Positions 1-6,574 of a stretch of 11,269 bases of DNA are shown one piece after another. This DNA is from CAZDCZ01 sp964504155 (lineage in GTDB: Bacteria; Bacteroidota; Bacteroidia; Bacteroidales; UBA12077): contig CAZDCZ010000090.1 of NCBI GenBank assembly GCA_964504155.1, positions 1 to 11,269 on the forward strand, written 5' to 3'. A model generated the notes under the pieces. The model saw only the letters and a list, made by a program, of their open reading frames with translations. It was not told where the DNA came from and searched no databases. Both the position numbers and the translations under genes were made by a program. The stretch's first letter is position 1. Each line of letters begins with the position of its first letter.

Positions 1-77
1 CGGGTGATAATGAGACAGGGCGAAAACCCCGACAATTCTTACCCGCGGACCGTCATGCACAAGCAAAAAAACATCAC
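1..77. other. GC-rich non-coding edge upstream of the AAA_14 gene
   Basis: The first 60 bases are about 57% G+C by hand count, whereas coding lines sampled further right are about 20-27%. No convincing gene is present. One plus frame is open from base 1 to a TGA at 97-99, but it runs into the inverted repeat and promoter of the next gene and resembles nothing I recognise. Short complementary words occur on the far side of the AAA_14 gene: GCGGAC near 45 versus GTCCGC near 1499, and ATGCAC at 55-60 versus GTGCAT near 1373. This may be the edge of an inserted segment or the end of an intergenic repeat cut by the window. Confidence 0.4.
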
Positions 78-117
78 TAATGACGAAAATGCAAGTTGAT
101 TTTACATTTCGTCATTA
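78..117. repeat. Inverted repeat over the promoter of the AAA_14 gene (possible operator)
   Basis: The arms TAATGACGAAA (78-88) and TTTCGTCATTA (107-117) are perfect reverse complements over 11 bp. If one base is allowed to bulge, the match extends inwards by ATG (89-91 region) and CAT (105-107 region). The 18-nt centre contains the candidate -33 TTG at 96-98. The right arm ends six bases before the -7 box at 124-131. The repeat therefore lies upstream of the predicted transcription start, so it is better read as a dyad DNA site for a dimeric regulator than as an RNA hairpin. That role is inferred. Confidence 0.6.
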
Positions 118-131
118 ATGTGTTATCTTTG
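96..131 (+). promoter_or_regulatory. Bacteroidota-type promoter of the AAA_14 gene
   Basis: TATCTTTG at 124-131 matches the Bacteroidota -7 consensus TAnnTTTG exactly. A TTG at 96-98 could be the -33 element, although its 25-nt spacing is longer than usual. Transcription would begin near 137, about ten bases before the ATG at 147, giving a very short leader. This is one reason to place the start codon at 147 and not at the upstream in-frame TTG. Confidence 0.5.
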
Positions 132-146
132 TCTCAAAATAGTAGG

Positions 147-1349
147 ATGATAGAAAGAAAAACATATCTAAAACGGCTAAGGCAACTCAAAGACCAGAAT
201 TTAATAAAAGTTATTACTGGGATTAGGCGGTGTGGAAAATCAACTCTTTTAGAAGCTTTTAAAAATGAGTTGTTATCGGGTGGAATTGCACCTGAAAATA
301 TTATCTTTCTCAACTTTGAAGAGCGAGAAAATTTGCACTTTACAAATTGGACAACACTTTATGATGAAATTATAGAAAAAGTAAACCCAAAAGAGAAGTA
401 CTATATCTTTTTAGATGAAGTACAAATGATTGATAATTTTGAGAAATTAGTAAATAGCCTATACACCAAAAAGAATATTGACCTATATGTTACAGGGTCT
501 AATGCCTACTTACTGTCAAGCGAATTAGCGACTCTTTTGACAGGAAGATACATCGCTATAAACTTGTTGCCATATTCATTTAGAGAATATGTTTCGGCAT
601 ACAAGGATGAAAAGAATACAGATCGTTTGTTCCGAAAATTCATCAATGAGAGTTGTTTCCCAGAAGCAGTAACACTTTCTCAAAACAATGAAAACTTGGT
701 AAATGATTATCTTCAGTCAATATATGACACAGTAATAATAAAAGATATTTCTCAGCGCCATAATTTACGAAATGTTCATAACTTGCATCGTATTGTAAGT
801 TTTTTATTTGATTCTGTTGGGTCTTATGTTTCTCCGACAAATATCGCTGCCCAATTAAATCACAACTCATCAAAGAAAATTTCACATAATACCATTATAA
901 AGTATTTAGATTATCTTACTCAATCATATATTTTATATGCTTCACCTCGCTATGACATAAAAGGAAAAGGACTACTTTCTACTAACGAGAAATATTATAT
1001 CGTTGATTTAGGATTAAAAAACATTACAGCTACAAATAAGTATGATACTGATTTAGGACGCAAACTTGAAAATACAGTTTACTTTGAACTCTTAAGACGT
1101 GGTGGAAAAGTTTATGTGGGAAAACATAACGATAGAGAAATTGACTTTGTGGTGCAAAAAGCAAATAATGAAAGAGAATATTATCAGGTAGCTTTTACTG
1201 TAAATGACGAAAAAACATTTAACCGTGAGATTTCGGCATTTGACAAAATAAAAGATAATTATCCTAAGTTTCTTCTAACACTTGATTTTGATAATATAAG
1301 CATAAATGGTATTCAAAAAATAAATGTTATTGATTGGTTGCTAGAATAA
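147..1349 (+). CDS. ATP-binding protein, AAA_14 plus DUF4143 domains
   Basis: This 400-residue protein has the two-domain layout of the large AAA_14/DUF4143 family, which is abundant in Bacteroidota and mostly uncharacterised. The N-terminal ATPase shows a Walker A at residues 25-33 (GIRRCGKST), a Walker B ending in D90-E91 (FLDEVQ), and the family signature VTGSNA at about 115-120. The C-terminal DUF4143 half has a PD-(D/E)XK-like pattern: E308/E314, then EID with D333, then YQV at 346-348, where a glutamine stands in the position usually held by the catalytic lysine. The start at ATG 147 gives the usual family beginning (MIERKTYL) and fits the promoter. An in-frame TTG at 96 lies inside the inverted repeat. 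The gene stands alone. Serine codon use (TCG in 3 of 24) and somewhat higher G+C set it apart from the following genes, which suggests acquisition by transfer. Cellular role unknown; a DNA- or mobile-element-related role is only a guess. Confidence 0.88.
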   Translation: MIERKTYLKRLRQLKDQNLIKVITGIRRCGKSTLLEAFKNELLSGGIAPENIIFLNFEERENLHFTNWTTLYDEIIEKVNPKEKYYIFLDEVQMIDNFEKLVNSLYTKKNIDLYVTGSNAYLLSSELATLLTGRYIAINLLPYSFREYVSAYKDEKNTDRLFRKFINESCFPEAVTLSQNNENLVNDYLQSIYDTVIIKDISQRHNLRNVHNLHRIVSFLFDSVGSYVSPTNIAAQLNHNSSKKISHNTIIKYLDYLTQSYILYASPRYDIKGKGLLSTNEKYYIVDLGLKNITATNKYDTDLGRKLENTVYFELLRRGGKVYVGKHNDREIDFVVQKANNEREYYQVAFTVNDEKTFNREISAFDKIKDNYPKFLLTLDFDNISINGIQKINVIDWLLE

Positions 1350-1552
1350 AATTATTAGGAACAGAAATGCCAGTGCATAACACCTAAAACACCTCAGAAT
1401 ATAAAAGTTCAACAATGTATAAAAATAACAGCCAAAATAGCAGTAAAATTAAAGCTTGTAGCTTGCTTCAACTTTCTTGTAACTTGACAGAAATGAAGTC
1501 CGCAATCGGCTACTATTCTTAATACTAATTGATAAATATTATAATTATCTCT
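1350..1552. other. Intergenic region between the AAA_14 gene and addA
   Basis: No open frame of note and no clear terminator with a T-run was found. It contains a 7-bp direct repeat, AACACCT at 1379-1385 and 1388-1394. It also contains an imperfect hairpin: CTTCA (1466-1470) plus TTTC (1473-1476) can pair with GAAATGAAG (1490-1498) around a 13-nt loop, with a 2-nt bulge. Two near matches to a -7 box lacking one T, TAGCTTG near 1459 and TAACTTG near 1480, could serve addA, but neither is a full TAnnTTTG. The words GTGCAT and GTCCGC are complementary to words in the first 60 bases of the window. Confidence 0.4.
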
Positions 1553-4500
1553 ATGGACAAACTTAAAATATATAAAGCTTCGGCAGGCTCGGGAAAAACA
1601 TTTAAACTAACAGAAGAATATTTAAAATTAGTATTTGCAAACCCATATGCTTTCAAACAAATACTAGCTGTTACCTTTACTAATAAAGCAACAGCTGAAA
1701 TGAAAAGTAGGATATTACAAGAATTATATTTACTAAGCAATAGCGATATATCGAACACAAATATTAAACAATCGGGACACAAAGATACTCTTTCGAATTT
1801 CTTTAATCTTTCTGATATTGAGATTAGTAAAAAAGCAAGAACAATATTAAACAATATACTTCACGACTACTCGAAATTCTCGGTTAACACAATAGATAAA
1901 TTTTTTCAACAAATATTACGTTCTTTTACTAAAGAAATAGGAATACAACCGGGCTACCAAATAGAACTTAATAACGATGACATATTAAGCAAATCGATTG
2001 ATGAATTAATGCACGAAATTGGCGACAATAAACAATTACAAGAATGGCTTATTAAATACTCTGAAAGCAAAATAAACGAAGGGAAAAACTGGGATTTTAA
2101 TCGCGACTTAAAATCGTTAGGAAAACAAATATTTACAGAGAAGTACAAAGAGCAAAATCAAGATTTTATTGAAAAATCGGATAAAGACCTATTTAACAAA
2201 TACTTAAGCACGTTAAACTCGATAAAATATAAGTTTGAAGAGAAACTTATTAAAATTGGGGAAGAAGCCATTGAATATATTTTTTCTAACAACCTTGATA
2301 TTAGCGATTTTTTATCGGGTAAAGCAGGCGTAATAAACTATTTTTATAAGTTATCGAATAAGAAATTTGAAACACCAGGAAAACGAGTTTACGATGCCCT
2401 AGGGAGTGTAGAGAAATGGTATAAAAAATCATCTCCTAAAAAAGAAGAAATTACAAATGCAGTAAACAATAAATTATTAGACTTGCTAAAAGATGCAGTA
2501 AACTATTTTAATAATGAAAATATAAATTATAATACAGCAACAGCAATTTTAAGTAATTTCTATACATTAGGAATACTAAAAGATATCAATCGAAAAATTA
2601 AGGAATATTCGAAACTGAACAACATTTTTCTTCTTTCGGATGGTGCAAAATTGCTTAACGATATAATAAACAACAACGATACACCATTTATTTACGAAAA
2701 AACAGGAAATATCTATAAACATTTTTTGATTGACGAATTTCAAGATACATCAACTATGCAGTGGAAAAATTTTAAACCACTTATAACAAACAGTCTGTCG
2801 CAAAATAAAAAAAATATTATTGTTGGTGATATTAAACAATCGATATACCGTTGGAGAAATAGTGATTGGAGCATACTTGCACACCATGTAAATAACGATT
2901 TTAAACAATTCTTGCCAAAAACAGAATCGTTAGAACACAATTACAGAAGCCAAAAAAACATTATTAGTTATAACAATACAATTTTTGCATCAGCAGCATC
3001 AATACTACAAAACGATTTTAATTACAAAATTTTAGAAAACAAAAACATCTCAGACGATTTAAAAAATGAAATAATTACAGCATATCATGATTTATACCAG
3101 AAATCGCCTAATAATACAAAAGGAGGATATATATGTAATAAATTTTACGAAGATGATGATGAAAATACATGGAAAGAAAAAGTAAAAGAAAATATTCCCA
3201 AGATAATAGAACAACTACAAGATAAAAATTACAAATTAAAAGATATTGCAATATTAGTACGCACAAAAAACGAAGGAAAAGAAATTGCTGACACCATAAT
3301 AGAATATAAAAACAGAACCAACAATAATTCCTACAAATACGATTTTATATCGAACGAATCTTTATTTCTAAACAATTCTGCATCTGTAAATTTTATTATT
3401 TCGATATTTCGTTACTTTATATTTCCCGAAAATACAATTAATAAAGCTGAGCTAATATACAGATATAATCGACAAAAGGATTCGGAAATTGAAAATATTC
3501 ATAAGCTTTTTAATTACAAAAATAAATTACAAGACTATCTACCTGATGATGTTTTTTCGAGACTCGATAAATTAAAAAATCTACCGATTAATGAACTAAC
3601 AGAAAAAATAATTTTACTATTCAACTTAAATCATGAAAAAACGGAACTTCCTTTTTTACAAGCATTTCAGAATGTAATATTTGAATTTTCGAAAAAAAAT
3701 TCTTCCGAGATAAATACATTTTTAGAATGGTGGAACGAAAACAATAACAAACAAACATTAGTGGTATCAGACGAGCAAGATGCAATTAAGATATTAACTA
3801 TTCACAAATCGAAAGGGCTTGAATTTAAGGCAGTTATTATCCCATTTTGTGTTTGGGATATATCGAAGTCGAGAAATGATGATATTCTTTGGTGCAAAAC
3901 CCAAAAAGAACCCTTTAATAAAATTCCATTAGTACCTGTTACTTTAACAAAGAAACTAGAAAATACAATATTCGACAATACATATTACAAAGAAACGATG
4001 TACAAATATGTTGATAGTTTAAATATGACATATGTAGCATTTACACGAGCCAAGAATGCTTTATATACATTCTCGAAAAAACCGAAAGACGAAAACAAAA
4101 TACCAAATATTGGCGATTTACTTCATTTTATTTTAACAAATACTTCATATCCTAAAATTCCGTTAAACGAAAAAAAACCTGAATTTGTAGAATTTAATAA
4201 TTATTGGGATAACGAAAATCAAAAATTTGAACTAGGGAATATTCAAGAAAATATCTCTGATAAAGAATCTTCTAAAAACGATATTTTTTATATCGAAAAT
4301 ATCAGTCTATCGGAATTGCCAAGCTTCGATATTAAAAACAGACTAAATCTTAAATTACACAATCCCGAATATTTTAATTCAGAAAATACCAATAATAAAA
4401 TTAATTATGGTAAAATGATGCACGAAATATTCGAGAATATTATTACAGATGAGGATATTCCTTCGGCAATTAATGAACAATTTAACGAAGGGAAAATTAA

Positions 4501-4819
4501 TTTGTCGGAGAAAGAAATATTAATTAAAAAAATATATTCTACATTAAAAAACGAAGAAATAAAAAACTGGTTTAACAACAAATGGAGAGTAAAAACCGAA
4601 AACGAAATAATTTTACCTAATGGTAAGACATTCCGACCTGACAGGGTAATTTACAACGATAATGAAATGAAAATTATAGATTATAAATTTGGAGAAATAG
4701 ATGAACTAAAACATAGAAAACAAATAACAAATTATAAAAACAGCCTAACAGAAATGGGATACAAAAATATCAAAGCATATATTTGGTATGTAGAAAAAAA
4801 TAAAATAATAGAAGATTAA
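1553..4819 (+). CDS. addA: AddA-type UvrD/RecB-family helicase-nuclease
   Basis: This 1088-residue protein is the helicase and nuclease subunit of a RecBCD/AddAB-type enzyme, which unwinds and resects double-strand DNA ends so that RecA can load. All superfamily 1A helicase motifs are visible: Walker A ASAGSGKT (9-16), motif Ia VTFTNKAT shortly after it, Walker B DEFQDT (394-399), motif III GDIKQSIYRWR (425-435), motif IV NYRS (463-466), motif V LTIHKSKGLEF (748-758) and motif VI YVAFTRAK (827-834). The C-terminal nuclease has H957, D1030 (RPDR), D1043 and K1045 (IIDYKFG) and Q1057, a complete RecB-type PD-(D/E)XK site. ATG 1553 is chosen because it puts Walker A at residue 9, as expected; an in-frame TTG at 1529 would only add a hydrophobic stub. 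It is somewhat shorter than Firmicutes AddA (about 1230 residues). Its partner is the AddB-like gene at 6575-9424, two genes downstream. Confidence 0.93.
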   Translation: MDKLKIYKASAGSGKTFKLTEEYLKLVFANPYAFKQILAVTFTNKATAEMKSRILQELYLLSNSDISNTNIKQSGHKDTLSNFFNLSDIEISKKARTILNNILHDYSKFSVNTIDKFFQQILRSFTKEIGIQPGYQIELNNDDILSKSIDELMHEIGDNKQLQEWLIKYSESKINEGKNWDFNRDLKSLGKQIFTEKYKEQNQDFIEKSDKDLFNKYLSTLNSIKYKFEEKLIKIGEEAIEYIFSNNLDISDFLSGKAGVINYFYKLSNKKFETPGKRVYDALGSVEKWYKKSSPKKEEITNAVNNKLLDLLKDAVNYFNNENINYNTATAILSNFYTLGILKDINRKIKEYSKLNNIFLLSDGAKLLNDIINNNDTPFIYEKTGNIYKHFLIDEFQDTSTMQWKNFKPLITNSLSQNKKNIIVGDIKQSIYRWRNSDWSILAHHVNNDFKQFLPKTESLEHNYRSQKNIISYNNTIFASAASILQNDFNYKILENKNISDDLKNEIITAYHDLYQKSPNNTKGGYICNKFYEDDDENTWKEKVKENIPKIIEQLQDKNYKLKDIAILVRTKNEGKEIADTIIEYKNRTNNNSYKYDFISNESLFLNNSASVNFIISIFRYFIFPENTINKAELIYRYNRQKDSEIENIHKLFNYKNKLQDYLPDDVFSRLDKLKNLPINELTEKIILLFNLNHEKTELPFLQAFQNVIFEFSKKNSSEINTFLEWWNENNNKQTLVVSDEQDAIKILTIHKSKGLEFKAVIIPFCVWDISKSRNDDILWCKTQKEPFNKIPLVPVTLTKKLENTIFDNTYYKETMYKYVDSLNMTYVAFTRAKNALYTFSKKPKDENKIPNIGDLLHFILTNTSYPKIPLNEKKPEFVEFNNYWDNENQKFELGNIQENISDKESSKNDIFYIENISLSELPSFDIKNRLNLKLHNPEYFNSENTNNKINYGKMMHEIFENIITDEDIPSAINEQFNEGKINLSEKEILIKKIYSTLKNEEIKNWFNNKWRVKTENEIILPNGKTFRPDRVIYNDNEMKIIDYKFGEIDELKHRKQITNYKNSLTEMGYKNIKAYIWYVEKNKIIED

Positions 4820-4841
4820 GAATACTAAAAAAAACAATAGA

Positions 4842-5789
4842 ATGACTAATTATATTTGGGGACATGAGAGAAGATTTAATGCTTATAGCAATTATTTTAA
4901 GCAAACTTTTGGAGAAAGAATACAAAAGGTTACAATAGATGCAGGATTTACATGCCCTAATAGAGATGGCTTATTAGGTTTTGGTGGTTGTACTTATTGT
5001 AACAATAACGCCTTTAATCCATCGTACTGTGTTCCATCAAAATCGATAAAACAACAAATAAAAGAAGGGATAGAATTTCATAAGAACAGATACAGAAGAG
5101 CAAATAAATTTTTAGCATACTTTCAGGCTTATTCAAACACATATGCTTCGCTCGACAAACTAAAACAAATATATAATCAAGCTCTTGAAATTCCAGAGAT
5201 TGCAGGTATAGTTATAGGAACACGCCCCGATTGTATTGATAATGAAAAATTGAAATACTTTAAAGAAGTCTCTGAGAGTCATTATGTTATAATAGAATAT
5301 GGAATAGAATCGATATACAACAAAACTCTAAAACGAATTAATAGAGGACACACATTTGAAAAATCGTGCGAAGCAATTGAAAAAACTGCAGATATGGGTA
5401 TTAATACAGGCGCTCATATGATATTTGGCTTACCGGATGAATCGGAAGATGATATTATGAAAGAAGCCGAAGTATTATCGAAACTCCCACTAAAAACAAT
5501 CAAATTTCATCAATTACAGATTATTAAAGATACTGCAATGGAAACAGAATATAAAAAGTTTCCGGAAAACTTTAACTTTTTTACTCTTGATGAATATATA
5601 GATTTTTTTATACGATTTATCGAAAGATTCAATCCAAACATTGTTGTAGAACGTTTTGCAGGTGAAGTTCCTCCCTGTTTTCTTGCAGGACCGGGATGGG
5701 GAAAAATCCGTAACGACCAAATATTAAATAAATTCGAAAAACGATTGGAAGAATTAGACACATGGCAAGGGAAGTATTTTAATGTTTAA
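4842..5789 (+). CDS. Radical SAM protein, TIGR01212 / YhcC-YtqA family
   Basis: This 315-residue radical SAM protein belongs to the family of Escherichia coli YhcC and Bacillus subtilis YtqA. The cluster-binding cysteines are C38, C50 and C53 in CPNRDG...GGCTYC. That is a CX11CX2C spacing instead of the classical CX3CX2C, and it is typical of this family. Other family marks are the opening WGHERRFN, IGTRPDC in the middle of the barrel, the sequence EYGIES, and the C-terminal segment ERFAGEVPPCFLAGPGWG followed by a DTWQG motif near the end. The protein should be cytosolic and cleave S-adenosylmethionine with a [4Fe-4S] cluster, but the substrate is not known for the family. It starts 22 nt after addA and is probably co-transcribed with it. 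Length and both termini look complete. The family assignment is firm and the function is open. Confidence 0.92.
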   Translation: MTNYIWGHERRFNAYSNYFKQTFGERIQKVTIDAGFTCPNRDGLLGFGGCTYCNNNAFNPSYCVPSKSIKQQIKEGIEFHKNRYRRANKFLAYFQAYSNTYASLDKLKQIYNQALEIPEIAGIVIGTRPDCIDNEKLKYFKEVSESHYVIIEYGIESIYNKTLKRINRGHTFEKSCEAIEKTADMGINTGAHMIFGLPDESEDDIMKEAEVLSKLPLKTIKFHQLQIIKDTAMETEYKKFPENFNFFTLDEYIDFFIRFIERFNPNIVVERFAGEVPPCFLAGPGWGKIRNDQILNKFEKRLEELDTWQGKYFNV

Positions 5790-5803
5790 TTATTAATAAT
5801 AAA

Positions 5804-5831
5804 TTGTAAATATGTAATTATAGTAATTTTG
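5804..5831 (+). promoter_or_regulatory. Possible promoter ahead of the YiiX-like gene
   Basis: TAATTTTG at 5824-5831 fits the Bacteroidota -7 consensus TAnnTTTG, and a TTG at 5804-5806 lies 17 nt upstream as a possible -33 element. Transcription would start near 5838, giving a leader of about 58 nt before ATG 5896. The match lies in the largest gap (106 nt) of the addA-addB stretch, so it could drive the YiiX-like gene and addB separately from addA. In such AT-rich DNA a chance match is quite possible. Confidence 0.35.
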
Positions 5832-5895
5832 AAATTAAAGTTCAGGTTTTTAATTTGCTTATTGTAAGTTTATTAGTAACACCAACAATAGATAT

Positions 5896-6561
5896 ATGAA
5901 ATTTAAACAAATTATATATACATTAATAATTGCCTTCACTATTTCGTGTAGTAATAACAAAACCGATTTTGAGTTACAAGATGGCGATTTACTGTTTCAA
6001 GACCTCGATTGCGGGGAGTTGTGCGAAGCTATAGAAAAAGTTACAACAGGAATTAATAATGCAGATTTATCGCATATTGGTTTAATTATAAAAAATAATA
6101 ACAATAAACTAGTTGTTTTAGAAGCAATTGGGAAAAATGTGCATGAAACAGATATCGACAAATTTCTTAATCGCAATAGCGACAAACAAGGGAATCCGAA
6201 AGTTATTGTTGGAAGATTAAAATCTCGATATATAAAACTTATCCCTTTGGCAACAAAATATGCTAAAGACCTAACAAACAGGCCATACGACAATGTTTTC
6301 GATATTAATAACAATAGTTATTATTGCTCAGAGTTAATTTACTATGCTTTTTTGAAAGCAAACAATAACATAGCATTTTTTAAATTATTTCCGATGACAT
6401 TTATCGACCCTGAAACAAATAAAACATTTCCGGCATGGACAGATTATTACAACACTCTAAAATGCGAAATTCCTGAAGGTAAGTTAGGATTGAATCCTGG
6501 CAGTATTTCTCGATCAGAGAAAATAGAAATAGTACATTACTATTACATAATAAAAAAATAA
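5896..6561 (+). CDS. YiiX/YaeF-type permuted papain-fold hydrolase, probable lipoprotein
   Basis: This 221-residue protein resembles the YiiX/YaeF (C92, PF05708) branch of NlpC/P60-like cysteine hydrolases, in which the fold is circularly permuted so the histidine precedes the cysteine. The N-terminal strand has DGDLLFQ (29-35), the probable catalytic histidine is H60 in LSHIGLI, and the probable nucleophile is C144 in YYCSEL. E76 in VLEAIG may be the third polar residue. Residues 1-18 form a short basic and hydrophobic signal ending in TISC, so C18 is a likely lipidation site; the threonine at -3 is unusual but tolerable. The protein would then sit in the periplasm or on a membrane. Family members are thought to act on amide or ester bonds of peptidoglycan or lipid-like substrates, but the substrate here is unknown. 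It ends 13 nt before addB. An envelope enzyme between recombination genes is an odd neighbour. Confidence 0.82.
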   Translation: MKFKQIIYTLIIAFTISCSNNKTDFELQDGDLLFQDLDCGELCEAIEKVTTGINNADLSHIGLIIKNNNNKLVVLEAIGKNVHETDIDKFLNRNSDKQGNPKVIVGRLKSRYIKLIPLATKYAKDLTNRPYDNVFDINNNSYYCSELIYYAFLKANNNIAFFKLFPMTFIDPETNKTFPAWTDYYNTLKCEIPEGKLGLNPGSISRSEKIEIVHYYYIIKK

Positions 6562-6574
6562 ATTCAGTATAAAT

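Noticed and set aside
1..99. Open plus-strand frame ending at TGA 97-99, possibly the tail of an upstream gene
   Set aside because: Only 32 codons, no recognisable sequence, and it overlaps the left arm of the inverted repeat and the promoter. It cannot be excluded because the window begins here.
96..146. In-frame TTG start that would extend the AAA_14 protein by 17 residues
   Set aside because: It lies inside the inverted repeat and promoter; the family begins at the MIERKTYL methionine encoded at 147, and the -7 box at 124-131 predicts a start downstream of this extension.
1360..1510. Integron attC-like site after the AAA_14 gene
   Set aside because: GTGCATAAC and the nearby hairpin recall attC, but I could not find a paired R'/R'' core (GTTRRRY with RYYYAAC) at proper spacing.
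1529..1552. In-frame TTG start that would extend AddA by eight residues
   Set aside because: The added residues are a hydrophobic low-complexity stub; ATG 1553 puts Walker A at residue 9 as usual for the family.
5510..5761. Minus-strand open frames inside the radical SAM gene
   Set aside because: They overlap the conserved C-terminal part of the family in the opposite strand and show no independent start signal or recognisable protein.
5790..5823. Terminator after the radical SAM gene
   Set aside because: The only palindrome is the A/T-only TTATTAATAA; there is no GC stem or following T-run.
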